From: CAXMQS01 sp964195995
Lineage (GTDB): Bacteria; Actinomycetota; Acidimicrobiia; Spongiisociales; JAOTWH01
NCBI GenBank assembly: GCA_964195995.1
Contig: CAXMQS010000088.1
Location: 46,890-110,889, forward strand
Length of the DNA: 64,000 nt
Reading direction: 5' to 3'
Made by a program: the position numbers and the translations under genes. A model generated the notes under the pieces. It was not told where the DNA came from and did not search any database. It worked only from the letters and a program-made list of their open reading frames with translations. Shown here one piece after another: positions 1 through 7,861 of this stretch (positions are counted from its first letter, which is position 1; every line of letters begins with the position of its first letter).

Positions 1-134
1 CTGCCGAACTTCACGGCAGGGAGGTCGCCAGAGCGGATGACGCTTGTGGTGACAAATGCAGTTACGCCCATGTATTCGCAGATGTCCGCGACAGAGAGCC
101 ACTCTTTGCCGATATCGACCTGGATTCGTTCCAC
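1..134 (-). CDS. Excisionase-type HTH DNA-binding protein, C-terminus cut by window edge
   Basis: The minus strand reads from a GTG at 134 through 44 codons to the window edge without a stop. The translation matches the HTH_17/excisionase pattern: a WLSVADICEYMGV helix, a turn, then a recognition-helix stretch ending IRSGDLPAVKFG. Small proteins of this family bind DNA through a winged helix and occur both as phage excisionases and as chromosomal regulators. A TAG lies a few codons upstream in frame, so GTG 134 is the only start close by; no strong ribosome-binding site is visible. It is divergent from the DivIVA gene at 280. Its cellular target cannot be told, and the missing C-terminus could hold another domain. 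Confidence 0.7.
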   Translation of the reverse strand, partial: MERIQVDIGKEWLSVADICEYMGVTAFVTTSVIRSGDLPAVKFG

Positions 135-279
135 CCACCGAGCCTACGCCACGGCGGTGGCCCCCGGCAAGAAAGCCATTTGCCACGGCATAGCCAAATC
201 AAGTAATCTGCTTTTCGCGACCTGACTCGAACTCTGTGGGCGAACGGGCTCAAACGGGCGGAGGGAGAGATAGGCGAAC

Positions 280-1326
280 ATGAATGTGAAGGCTACGACT
301 GTCGAACAGCACGAGTTTGCGATTCGGCGACGTGGATACGACCAGGCGGAGGTTGATGCGGTGATGGGCCAATTGGGCCGATCGCTGCGCAACTACGAAC
401 AGGAGAAGAAGGACCTTGAGGCGAAGCTCGCGCATGCTGGGCCCTCCGAAAAGAAGGCCTCTCCTCCTGCGAAGCGAGGCCAGGGACGAGCGGCGAAGCA
501 CCGCACGGAGAGTGAACTGATGAGACATACGGGAGATGCGGTGGAAGGGGCCCGTCAGCAGGCCGAGGCGATCCTGGCCGAAGCCAGGGCCGCGATCGAC
601 AAGATGTTCGACAGCATCGCAAGCGAGGCCAAGCAGGTGTTGGCCACGGCAGAGAGCGACGCTGCAAAGCACAAGGCCAAGATCGAAGAGGAGTCCGCCA
701 AGCTGCTCGCCGACTCCCTCGCTAAGGCTGATGCCACCAAGAAGGCGGCAGCGACCGAGGCCGCTGAATTGCGAGCCAAGGCTGCACGCGATGCGGCCGC
801 CACGGTCGCGAAGGCACAAGCAGAGCATGACAAGCTGGCGACCCGCATACCTGAACTGCGCACGGCCCTCAGCCAATTCGAAGCACAGGTGCACGCGCTC
901 ACCAACGTGCCCGTTGCCGACCTCAACGAGGAAGAGGCGACCCAGGCCGCTACCAAGGCTGCTGAAGTCGAGGTAACGATCGATAGCGATGCCGCGACCG
1001 GCGCCGCCAAGGCAGCGCTCGCCACAGCGACCTCGGTCTCTGTCGCAGCACCCGACGGATCGGGCACGCTGCCCGCAGCCAGAGATCTCGTCAATCTCGA
1101 CGAGTACCGCGACCTGAAGGCATCGCATGTCGAGAAGGAGGCTCCGGTTCCAGCCCCCGCCAAGCCAGAACCAGCGCCCAGCCCGGCCGCTAGCGACGGC
1201 GCTCCGCTCGAACGGCTGGCATCGACCCACGTGGCCAGCCGGGGCATGCCAACTGACAAAGAGACCATCTACCAGCGACGGGGTGGAGGTCTGCGGCGTC
1301 GGATCAACTCACAAGGGGATGAGTAA
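280..1326 (+). CDS. DivIVA-domain coiled-coil protein (first of a tandem pair)
   Basis: 348 aa. Residues 10-35 carry the DivIVA-type N-terminal motif (RRRGYDQAEVDAVM), which in Wag31/DivIVA proteins places the protein at curved or polar membrane. A long Ala/Lys/Glu-rich coiled coil spans about 35-215, then a Pro/Ala-rich linker, and the tail holds GGGLRRRI about 10 residues from the end. Known relatives recruit cell-wall growth or division machinery; the partner here is unknown. The start is the ATG behind a purine-rich GGAGGGAGAG site at about 260-270. The next gene is a paralogue with the same head, coiled coil and tail motif, which suggests a duplicated pair acting at the same place. Confidence 0.85.
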   Translation: MNVKATTVEQHEFAIRRRGYDQAEVDAVMGQLGRSLRNYEQEKKDLEAKLAHAGPSEKKASPPAKRGQGRAAKHRTESELMRHTGDAVEGARQQAEAILAEARAAIDKMFDSIASEAKQVLATAESDAAKHKAKIEEESAKLLADSLAKADATKKAAATEAAELRAKAARDAAATVAKAQAEHDKLATRIPELRTALSQFEAQVHALTNVPVADLNEEEATQAATKAAEVEVTIDSDAATGAAKAALATATSVSVAAPDGSGTLPAARDLVNLDEYRDLKASHVEKEAPVPAPAKPEPAPSPAASDGAPLERLASTHVASRGMPTDKETIYQRRGGGLRRRINSQGDE

Positions 1327-1344
1327 GAAGACGACGATGAGGTC

Positions 1345-1400
1345 TTGCCAAGACCCCCTTGACCACTGTATGATGTAATTGACGACCACTTACCGTGGTC
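1345..1400 (+). promoter_or_regulatory. Promoter with operator-like palindrome ahead of the second DivIVA gene
   Basis: TTGCCA (1345-1350) and TATGAT (1369-1374) are separated by 18 bases, a good sigma-A-type arrangement, predicting a transcript start near 1381. A perfect palindrome GACCAC-TTACC-GTGGTC occupies 1384-1400, just past that start, where a repressor could bind. The downstream gene at 1444 has a GGAGGT ribosome-binding site. The second DivIVA gene therefore probably has its own, possibly regulated, promoter rather than only read-through from the first. Confidence 0.5.
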
Positions 1401-1443
1401 AGAGTATTGCGGGCACAATAGGGCAAGGCGGAGGTAGGCACCG

Positions 1444-2511
1444 ATGAAGGTACGTAGCGAGGACCTGTCAAAGGTCCGATTCCCAGAGGGCCGTCGCGGT
1501 TACGACGCCGACAAGGTCGATGCCGTCCTGTCCGGAGTCATCGAGACGCTCCGAGAGTACGAAGCAGCTGATGAGGCGCTCCATCGCACATTCGTAGAGG
1601 CTCAGCGGATCAAGGACGAGATGGTCGCCGAGGCCAGCGTCGAAGCTGACCAAGTGCGCGCTGAAAGCGAGAAGGCCAAGGCCGCCAAGCAGATCGAGGC
1701 CGAAAATATCGTTGCCGCAGCCATCGAAGACGACTCCAAGCAACGCGCCTCTACTGAGGAGAACGTCGCCAAAGCGAAGGCGGAAATCGATCGGCGCATG
1801 GTCGAAGCAGAGGGTCTGGTCGCCGAGAAGGTGAAGGCCGCAGACCGCGACGCAGCCTCCGTCCGCACCGACGCTGCCAAGGAATCCGATGCCATGAGGA
1901 CCGAGGCGAAGGCTGAGGCAAGCGCCACCGTCAACGCTGCCAAGAAGGCATCGACCGACATGCTCACCGCGGCCAAGGCGGAGCACGCTGAACTCAGTAA
2001 GAAGGTCCCACAGCTTCGCACCGCCGTTAGCGACATTCGGACCCGACTCATCGAACTCGCTGAGTCGACTCAGGATGAGCTCGGTGTTGTCGACGGGATG
2101 ATCGATCTGGCCTCAAACGAGGCCGTCCCGGCCATCGCCAAAGACGCAACCCAGGACGACCTGAAGCCGGTGGCTGAGGCCACTCCCCCCAAGGAGGTTC
2201 CCCAGGCCCAGCCGACAGCCGAGCAGACGGCAGCGAAGAGCGAGTCGAAGGCTGCCAAGAGCAAGCCGAAAGCAGACGAGTCACCGGCCACGAAGGTCTC
2301 CGCAGAAGCCCCCGAGCAGACGGCTGCACCCGCGGCGAAGGTTGCGGACGCCAAGGATCTCGACGAATCGGTCTTCGACCCAACGAGTCTGATGGCGCTG
2401 GCAAGCGATCTCGACGAAGCGGTGCCTGGAGACGAATCCAAGGAGTCCTTCTATGGTTCTGGGCTCAGACGGCGCCTAACCGAGGGCACGAAGACCAAGA
2501 AGGGGCGTTAG
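1444..2511 (+). CDS. DivIVA-domain coiled-coil protein (second of a tandem pair)
   Basis: 355 aa, paralogous to the preceding gene. The N-terminal DivIVA motif RRGYDADKVDAVL lies at about 17-29. A coiled coil rich in Ala, Glu and Lys covers about 35-215, followed by a charged Ala/Pro/Lys-rich linker, and the tail carries GSGLRRRL near 338-345. No membrane span is visible, so it is presumably cytoplasmic and membrane-associated through the N-terminal domain, as DivIVA proteins are. The start ATG sits behind GGAGGT. Transcription likely ends at the hairpin at 2532-2568. Role is inferred as polar-growth or septum scaffold; the specific partner is unknown. Confidence 0.85.
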   Translation: MKVRSEDLSKVRFPEGRRGYDADKVDAVLSGVIETLREYEAADEALHRTFVEAQRIKDEMVAEASVEADQVRAESEKAKAAKQIEAENIVAAAIEDDSKQRASTEENVAKAKAEIDRRMVEAEGLVAEKVKAADRDAASVRTDAAKESDAMRTEAKAEASATVNAAKKASTDMLTAAKAEHAELSKKVPQLRTAVSDIRTRLIELAESTQDELGVVDGMIDLASNEAVPAIAKDATQDDLKPVAEATPPKEVPQAQPTAEQTAAKSESKAAKSKPKADESPATKVSAEAPEQTAAPAAKVADAKDLDESVFDPTSLMALASDLDEAVPGDESKESFYGSGLRRRLTEGTKTKKGR

Positions 2512-2531
2512 CACCACCAAGCGTCGAACAG

Positions 2532-2568
2532 AACGAAACCCGCTTCCTAAGAAGCGGGTTTCTTCGTT
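2532..2568. terminator. Bidirectional rho-independent terminator
   Basis: A 15-bp inverted repeat AACGAAACCCGCTTC / GAAGCGGGTTTCTTCGTT (slightly asymmetric at the base) with loop CTAA separates two convergent genes. The symmetric A- and T-rich flanks allow function on both strands. It overlaps the last codons and the stop (2547-2549) of the minus-strand gene, so one sequence serves both transcripts. Confidence 0.8.
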
Positions 2569-2945
2569 GGGCGGCTGACGATGTACCAGATGATCGCTGC
2601 CCCGATCGCCACCATGGCAACGCGGCCGGCGAGGCCCTTGACAAAGAACGTCATCGAGAAGCTGAAGCTGAGAGCTAGGGCGAACACTGCCGTCACCTTC
2701 GCTTTCATCGGGATTCCGAGGCCGGCTTGATAGTCCTCAACCAGTGGGCCCAGCCGGGGGTGATCGATGATCACGCCATACACGCGCTCGGAGGAGCGAG
2801 CGAAGAAGAAGGCTGCCAAGAGGATGAAAACCGTTCCCGGCATGACAGGAGCCACCAGACCGATGATGCCAAGGACCAGGCACACTCCACCAAGCAGCAT
2901 GTAGAGGCCACGGAGGGCGCGGCTCGCGTGAACGTCTGCGGTCAT
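2547..2945 (-). CDS. DUF454/YbaN-family inner membrane protein
   Basis: 132 aa from the ATG at 2945. The ORF can be extended 28 residues upstream, but that part lacks hydrophobic character and would overlap the neighbouring antiporter gene. The sequence resembles DUF454 proteins: a first span (LYMLLGGVCLVLGIIGL) leading into the family signature APVMPGTVFILLAAFFFARSS, a short HPRLGPLV segment in the loop, and two further spans at the C-terminus. Function of the family is not established. It is co-directional with the antiporter gene upstream of it (stop at 2992) and may be co-transcribed. Confidence 0.75.
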   Translation of the reverse strand: MTADVHASRALRGLYMLLGGVCLVLGIIGLVAPVMPGTVFILLAAFFFARSSERVYGVIIDHPRLGPLVEDYQAGLGIPMKAKVTAVFALALSFSFSMTFFVKGLAGRVAMVAIGAAIIWYIVSRPTKKPAS

Positions 2946-2991
2946 AGGCCTCAACCGTAGCCCTATCTCGTTGCCACAGGGCGTCGGAAAA

Positions 2992-3900
2992 TCACAGTGA
3001 CACTGCGATGAGGGCGGCGAATCCCCCAAGCAGTATCAGACCGTCCCAGCGCTCGAGGCGACCGATCCGGCCAGAGAGCAGCGCCGCCAAAGCGACGATG
3101 ACGACCATGAGGATCGTGGCACCGCCAAGGCCGCCAGCCGATCCAGGGTGTGCGAGCCCGGCGCTGCCTCCCACGACCAGCGAATTGAAAATGTTCGACC
3201 CGATGACGTTCCCAGTTATCAAACCGGGTTCATCGCGACGAGCAGCTGCTACAGCGGTTGCGAACTCGGGCAACGAGGTGCCAACGGCGAGAATCACCAA
3301 CCCAACGAAGGCGCTCGTGAGCCCGATGTCGTCGGCCAGGCGTTCCGCCGACCACACCAGCAGCCAAGCACCGCTGACGGTGACCACCAGCGCCAGGGGC
3401 GCCGCGATGAGCTCGATACCAACCGCTACATCCTCATGCTTCGATGGTTCGTCCGGTGGGGGCGCTTCGCTCCGACGGATCAGGAGTGTGTAGACGAGTA
3501 CCGCCCCCATCAATAGTGCCAGGCCCTCGATCCTGGCGATCTCGCCGTCGACAAGCACGAGAGCAAGCGCGGCCATGGCGACCGCCATCAACACCCCCTG
3601 GCTCCGCACGAGCGCTCGCGGAACATGGAGAACCCTGAGGAGAGCCGCGGTGCCGAGCACCAGCGTGAGGTTGCTGATATTCGAGCCAATGACGTTGCCC
3701 ATCGACTCCGCCGGTTCGCCTGCAACGAGCGACACCACCAGCTCTGGGATCGAGGTTCCGAGGCCGATAACGAGCGCCCCGATGAGGATCGGCGACATGC
3801 CGAAGTGGGCTGAGAGGCGCGCCGCCGACAGCACAGACCGATCGGCGGCGACCGTCAGCAGGGCCAGCCCAGCAGCGAGGGCGAAGATTGAGAGGATCAA
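2992..3900 (-). CDS. Calcium/sodium antiporter-like protein (CaCA, YrbG type)
   Basis: 302 aa, about ten predicted membrane spans in two homologous halves. Each half carries an alpha repeat: GTSIPELVVS with GNVIGSNISN in the first, and GTSLPEFATA with GNVIGSNIFN in the second. These acidic and Asn/Ser residues line the cation site in the CaCA superfamily (NCX_Mj structures), so cation exchange for Na+ or H+ across the membrane is expected. Ion preference cannot be told. The start is a TTG at 3900; no other start precedes the first span. The intracellular loop between halves is short and charged. Confidence 0.85.
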   Translation of the reverse strand: MILSIFALAAGLALLTVAADRSVLSAARLSAHFGMSPILIGALVIGLGTSIPELVVSLVAGEPAESMGNVIGSNISNLTLVLGTAALLRVLHVPRALVRSQGVLMAVAMAALALVLVDGEIARIEGLALLMGAVLVYTLLIRRSEAPPPDEPSKHEDVAVGIELIAAPLALVVTVSGAWLLVWSAERLADDIGLTSAFVGLVILAVGTSLPEFATAVAAARRDEPGLITGNVIGSNIFNSLVVGGSAGLAHPGSAGGLGGATILMVVIVALAALLSGRIGRLERWDGLILLGGFAALIAVSL

Positions 3901-3968
3901 AAGAGAGTGGCCACGCGGAGCCGGGATGTTACCCGTAAGGCGTACAAGCCCACCGCTAGCCTCCCGTG

Positions 3969-5327
3969 ATGGTCGATGAGCGCGCTCATAAAACTTGGCT
4001 CAGCTCGGACCGCCGCATTCCGAGTCGATTCGTAAGACCACTCCTGCGCTTTACGCACGTCGAGGCAGCCGGTGGCGCGGTCCTGCTAGTCGCTGCCGTA
4101 TTGGCGCTCGTGTGGGCCAACCTTCCCGGCGGAGAAAGCTATGAACGCTTCTTCGGCACCGAGGTCGGCTTTGATCTCGGAATCGTCCATGTCGAGGAAA
4201 CGGTTCGCGACTTCGTCAACGACGGGTTGATGGCGATCTTCTTCTTCGTGGTTGGCCTCGAGATCAAGAGGGAGCTCATACGCGGCGACCTGCGTGATAG
4301 GAAGTCGGCGATGTTGCCGGCGTTCGGCGCCCTCGGTGGCATGATCTTCCCGGCGCTCATCTTCCTGGCATTCGTTCTAGGAGACGGTGAGGCAACCCGT
4401 GGATGGGGTATCCCCATGGCAACCGACATCGCATTCTCGGTCGGCGTCGTGGCCCTGCTCGGCTCCCGCGTCTCTGTTGGAGCCAAGCTCTTCCTGTTGG
4501 CACTGGCGATCGTCGATGACATCGGCGCCATTCTCGTGATCGCGATCTTCTACACCGAGGAGCTGGCGCTGGGATGGCTGGGGGGTGCGATCGGCCTGCT
4601 CGTTATCGTCGAGATAGCGAAGAGAGTCGGAGTCCGTTCTGCCGCCTTCTACCTGGTGGTCGGAGCCGGCGCGTGGTTCGCTCTCTTGGAATCGGGAGTT
4701 CACGCCACCATCGCCGGTGTGGCGTTGGGCCTGATGACTCCTGCCTACTCCCTGTACAGCGACCCGGAATACCGCCAACGAGCTACCTGGATCATGTCTC
4801 GCTACGACATGGACGCGGCGCAACACCGAGCGCCCGAGCGCATCGACGCCGATGCCATGGAGCTGGTCGCCGTAGCTAGGGAGTCGGTGTCTCCTCTCTC
4901 CCGACTTGAGACCGCATTCCACCCGTGGAGCTCGTTCGTGATCGTCCCCATCTTCGCACTTGCCAACGCCGGAATCCGGTTTGCCGGCATCGACGTCGGC
5001 GAGGCACTGACGTCTCCAGTTGCTCTCGGGGTTGGCGTTGGGCTCGTCGTCGGCAAGGCCGTCGGTGTGTCGCTGTTCGTATGGCTGGCAGTGAAGCTCG
5101 GCTTTGCAAACCTCCCGAGAAACACAACATGGACCCACATGTTCGGCATGGCCGCCGCCGCCGGTATCGGCTTCACAGTCTCGCTGTTCATTACCGAGCT
5201 GGCGTTCACCGATCCCGGGATTCTCGATCGGGCGAAGCTTGGCATATTCGTCGGCTCAGCGATCGCCGGCTTCCTGGCCTACTTCGTCTTGCGCCGTTCC
5301 CCCAAGACAGCGGAACACGATGGATAG
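3969..5327 (+). CDS. nhaA: Na+/H+ antiporter NhaA
   Basis: 452 aa from ATG 3969 (a GTG lies directly before it). Family landmarks are present: FFFVVGLEIKREL early, the paired-aspartate ion site in LALAIVDDIGAILVIA, ATDIAFSVG before it, and the C-terminal GIGFTVSLFI. NhaA exchanges internal sodium for external protons and supports pH and salt tolerance. The loop between about 255 and 305 is longer and more hydrophilic than in E. coli NhaA. The gene overlaps the start of the next one by 8 bases (ATGGATAG), implying translational coupling to the cell-wall amidase. Confidence 0.92.
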   Translation: MVDERAHKTWLSSDRRIPSRFVRPLLRFTHVEAAGGAVLLVAAVLALVWANLPGGESYERFFGTEVGFDLGIVHVEETVRDFVNDGLMAIFFFVVGLEIKRELIRGDLRDRKSAMLPAFGALGGMIFPALIFLAFVLGDGEATRGWGIPMATDIAFSVGVVALLGSRVSVGAKLFLLALAIVDDIGAILVIAIFYTEELALGWLGGAIGLLVIVEIAKRVGVRSAAFYLVVGAGAWFALLESGVHATIAGVALGLMTPAYSLYSDPEYRQRATWIMSRYDMDAAQHRAPERIDADAMELVAVARESVSPLSRLETAFHPWSSFVIVPIFALANAGIRFAGIDVGEALTSPVALGVGVGLVVGKAVGVSLFVWLAVKLGFANLPRNTTWTHMFGMAAAAGIGFTVSLFITELAFTDPGILDRAKLGIFVGSAIAGFLAYFVLRRSPKTAEHDG

Positions 5328-6240
5328 AAGGAGGTTCATCAGAACCGCCGGCCTCGGACTCGCCACTATCCCCCTTGGAAGGTTCCTGGCGGCGTGCGGA
5401 GACGCAGCTGCCGAGACCAGTGTCGCCACCACCGGGCTTACAACCACCTCGACTCTTGCCGAGATCACGGTGGCGACAACCGCGGTAACGGCCACCGAAG
5501 CGGCGCCGGCCGCTGCTCCCCGGGCAGAGATCGTCGGCGCTCTATGTCGGGAGGCGTGGGGGGCGACGGCCGTCGGCACCAATGTCATTCCGCACACAAT
5601 CGATCGCCTCACCGTGCACCACACGGCGTCCTTCCTCGATGACAACAGCAAGGCCCCCTCACGATTGAGGGGCCATCAGTCATATCACAAGAGCCTGGGC
5701 TGGCCGGACCTGGCATATCACATTGCCGTCGACGCCAACGGCAACATCTACGCCGGGAGACCGACGACGGCGCGAGGTGACACGGCCACCAACTACGACC
5801 CGACCGGCCACTTCCTGGTTGTGGCCGAAGGGGACTTCAACTCCCAGCCAATACCCACCGCTCAGCTCGAGGGTGTCGCAATGGTGCTGGCCTGGGCGGC
5901 AACCGAGTTCTCGGCAGACCCATCAACAATCCGAGGACACCGAGATCTCGCCTCGACAAGTTGCCCCGGCGACGGCTTCTACTCCTTCATCGCCGACGGC
6001 ACGTTGGAAGCCATGGTCGACGGGCGCATTGCCAACGGCGGCATCGATCTGCGCGTGGTGTGTGACGACGGCGCTTACGCCGCCGTTGCTGCAATCGAGG
6101 CCGGAGAGGTGCCAGCGCCACTCGCCACCCAGGCAAGCTTCTACCTGCGCAACTCCAACAGCCAAGGGAACGCCGACACCGTCATCGAGGAGTTCGGTGA
6201 CAGCGACTGGATCCCGGTTAGCGGCAACTTCGGCGAATGA
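5320..6240 (+). CDS. Exported N-acetylmuramoyl-L-alanine amidase / PGRP-type protein
   Basis: 306 aa. The N-terminus MDRRRFIRTAGLGLATIPLG is a twin-arginine signal, followed by an AAC lipobox-like site near residue 24. After a Thr/Ala-rich linker comes an Amidase_2/PGRP domain: REAWGA, LTVHHTAS (zinc His), LGWPDLAYHIAVDANGNIYAGRP, GHRDLASTSCPGDGFY (zinc His and Cys). It should cleave the lactyl-peptide bond of peptidoglycan outside the membrane, or bind peptidoglycan. The last 30 residues (FYLRNSNSQGNADTVIEEFG...) are an incomplete copy of the repeat found in the next gene. The start overlaps nhaA. Confidence 0.85.
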   Translation: MDRRRFIRTAGLGLATIPLGRFLAACGDAAAETSVATTGLTTTSTLAEITVATTAVTATEAAPAAAPRAEIVGALCREAWGATAVGTNVIPHTIDRLTVHHTASFLDDNSKAPSRLRGHQSYHKSLGWPDLAYHIAVDANGNIYAGRPTTARGDTATNYDPTGHFLVVAEGDFNSQPIPTAQLEGVAMVLAWAATEFSADPSTIRGHRDLASTSCPGDGFYSFIADGTLEAMVDGRIANGGIDLRVVCDDGAYAAVAAIEAGEVPAPLATQASFYLRNSNSQGNADTVIEEFGDSDWIPVSGNFGE

Positions 6241-6250
6241 GAACAACAGC

Positions 6251-6910
6251 ATGAGCCGGCGGATTCTGGTCTTGGTCGGCTGGCTGGTTATGACAGCACC
6301 GACCGCGTTGGCTGCAGACACCGTCGGTGCGTTCGATCCTGATACCGCGATGTGGCATCTCCGTCTTGGTGACGACACTGCGACAACCTTCGAGTTCGGG
6401 AATCCAGGAGATGTGCCTTTCATGGGCGACTGGGACTGCGACGGCGTCGACACCCCCGGCCTCTACCGCCAGAGCGACGGCTTCGTCTATCTTCGCAACG
6501 CCAATACGACAGGGATCGCGGACATTCGCTACTTCTTCGGGGATCCGGGTGACGTCCCGCTGGCCGGCGACTTCGATGGCGACAACTGCGACACGGTGTC
6601 CCTTTACCGTCCAGCGATGCAACGTTTCTTCGTGATCGACACGCTCGGAAGCGATGACGGCGGGCTGGGAGCGGCTGCAACCGACTTCGTCTTCGGAGAT
6701 CCCGGGGATCAACCATTCGCTGGAGACCTCAACGGCGACGGCATCGACACCTTCGGCCTCTACCGGGAGGCCACCGGCTTCGTGTACTACCGCAACTCGC
6801 TCGCGGAGGGGGTCGCCGATGCACAGTTCTTCTTCGGCGATCCCAACGACCAATTCGTCGCCGGCGACTGGACCGGAGACCACACTGACACGGTCGGTGT
6901 TTACCGATGA
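6251..6910 (+). CDS. Secreted repeat protein (FG-GAP/VCBS-like GDxxGDxxDT repeats)
   Basis: 219 aa with a signal peptide (MSRRILVLVGWLVMTAPTALAA). The mature part is built from about four units of roughly 40-50 residues, each with a hydrophobic strand (FVYLRN), a spacer, FGDPGDVPLAGDF and an Asp-rich loop GDxxDTxxLYR that resembles calcium-binding FG-GAP or VCBS loops. The fold is probably a beta-propeller fragment or solenoid. The same repeat ends the amidase just upstream, so both proteins may recognise the same surface ligand. Start ATG 6251 lies 10 bases after the amidase stop. Function unknown. Confidence 0.75.
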   Translation: MSRRILVLVGWLVMTAPTALAADTVGAFDPDTAMWHLRLGDDTATTFEFGNPGDVPFMGDWDCDGVDTPGLYRQSDGFVYLRNANTTGIADIRYFFGDPGDVPLAGDFDGDNCDTVSLYRPAMQRFFVIDTLGSDDGGLGAAATDFVFGDPGDQPFAGDLNGDGIDTFGLYREATGFVYYRNSLAEGVADAQFFFGDPNDQFVAGDWTGDHTDTVGVYR

Positions 6911-7296
6911 TCCTGGCTTGGCGACTTGGGCTGGGATGGCTTGTCGGCAGACATCGCATTCTGCTCACGACCGCCAACCGGCGCGTCGTACTGCCGTTTC
7001 GATTCTTCGCAGATACCTTCTACCTTCGTCGAGTAGAGGCGCCGTGGGTGGACGACCTCGCCGCCACCCCCACCGCCACCCTGCAGGCGTGGCCGGGCCC
7101 ACGTCCGGTGAGAGTCCGCCAGATCGATGATCCCGAGGAGGCCGAACTCGTCGGCCGCCTGTGGGGTGACGGTGCATCCGTGATCGCACTGTCACCGACA
7201 GGCCAGCGCACCCCAGACATGACGGCGCCCGACCTCATGTGGGTGCTACCAACCGCCCTGGTCATCTTGGTGGCCGCGCGCCGGTTGTCCCGCTAG
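6907..7296 (+). CDS. Small protein of unknown function, weakly nitroreductase/split-barrel-like
   Basis: 129 aa; the ATG overlaps the previous stop (ATGA). The N-terminal hydrophobic helix, followed by GRHRILLTTANRRVVLPFRFF and WVDDLAATPTATLQ, loosely resembles deazaflavin-dependent nitroreductase/split-barrel proteins, but the flavin-binding residues cannot be confirmed and the protein is short. A hydrophobic C-terminal stretch (WVLPTALVILVAA) could be a membrane anchor. It is in the same run as the amidase, repeat protein and the redox selenoprotein candidate that follows. The assignment to a family is tentative; the reading frame itself looks coding. Confidence 0.6.
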   Translation: MILAWRLGLGWLVGRHRILLTTANRRVVLPFRFFADTFYLRRVEAPWVDDLAATPTATLQAWPGPRPVRVRQIDDPEEAELVGRLWGDGASVIALSPTGQRTPDMTAPDLMWVLPTALVILVAARRLSR

Positions 7297-7314
7297 CTCG
7301 TAGCCTGGCGCCAG

Positions 7315-7842
7315 ATGAAGCTTCCACCCTTGACCCTCAGCGATCACGAGAGCAACGACTACGAGCTGGTCTTCGAGCGGACGACGGTCATCGCTCTCGT
7401 CCGCTACTACGGCTGAGCTGGCTGTCTCGATTTCCTGTCGCAGTTGGCGACAGCTCATGCCACCATCCAGTCGCTCGGAGCCATGGTGATCGCCATCGGG
7501 CCCAAGGCGCAGTATCAAGCGGCACACCTATCGACGACCCTCCCCTATCCCTTGCTACTTGATCCCGAGCTGTCGGTACGGCGCCTCCTGGGAGTACGGG
7601 AGCAAACGGGGGCTGCGTTCTTCTTCAACGTGAGGGGCTGGCTGCGCTACCTGGGAGCCTTCTTGCGCCATCGCCACCAAGGCCGGCTCGTTGGCAGGCG
7701 ACAGACCCTGCCTGCCGTAGCCATCGTTTCGCCACAGGGTGAAGTCCGGTGGCTCCATCAGGGCCGCTCCGTCGCCGACTATCCCAAGATCGCAACCGTC
7801 GTCGCCAGACTCAGGGAACAGACCGTGCCGCCAGCCCGTTGA
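7315..7842 (+). CDS. Peroxiredoxin-like (PRXL2/SelU-type) selenoprotein with in-frame TGA (Sec34)
   Basis: Read through the TGA at 7414-7416, ATG 7315 gives 175 aa. The segment VIALVRYYG-U-AGC aligns with the catalytic strand and CxxC of AhpC/TSA-like PRXL2 proteins, with Sec34 replacing the first Cys and Cys37 retained. Downstream residues also fit a thioredoxin fold: GAMVIAIGP, the YPLLLDPELSVRRLLGV block, and PAVAIVSPQGEVRW near the end. The coding frame continues without interruption on both sides of the TGA, and a SECIS-like hairpin lies 18 bases past it. The protein probably reduces peroxides or disulfides. A plain start prediction would take only 7444-7842 and lose the active site. A nonsense mutation is the alternative. 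Confidence 0.8.
7435..7453 (+). promoter_or_regulatory. Bacterial SECIS-like hairpin
   Basis: CTGTCGC (7435-7441) pairs perfectly with GCGACAG (7447-7453) around the loop AGTTG. The loop begins 25 bases after the TGA, within the known bSECIS window of roughly 16-37 bases. The stem has 7 bp, and a G stands at loop position 2, as required for SelB binding. It lies inside the coding frame, as bacterial SECIS elements do. Confidence 0.7.
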
Positions 7843-7861
7843 TTCGGATGTGGCCGACTCG

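Noticed and set aside
250..1230. Long 326-aa ORF on the minus strand opposite the first DivIVA gene
   Set aside because: Its composition (Gly/Arg/Leu-rich, no domain) mirrors the Ala/Lys/Glu-rich coiled-coil codons on the other strand. The + strand has a family motif and a ribosome-binding site.
7444..7842. Peroxiredoxin-like gene starting at an internal codon after the TGA
   Set aside because: This would remove the first strand and active site. ATG 7315 with read-through gives a complete fold, and a SECIS-like hairpin is present.
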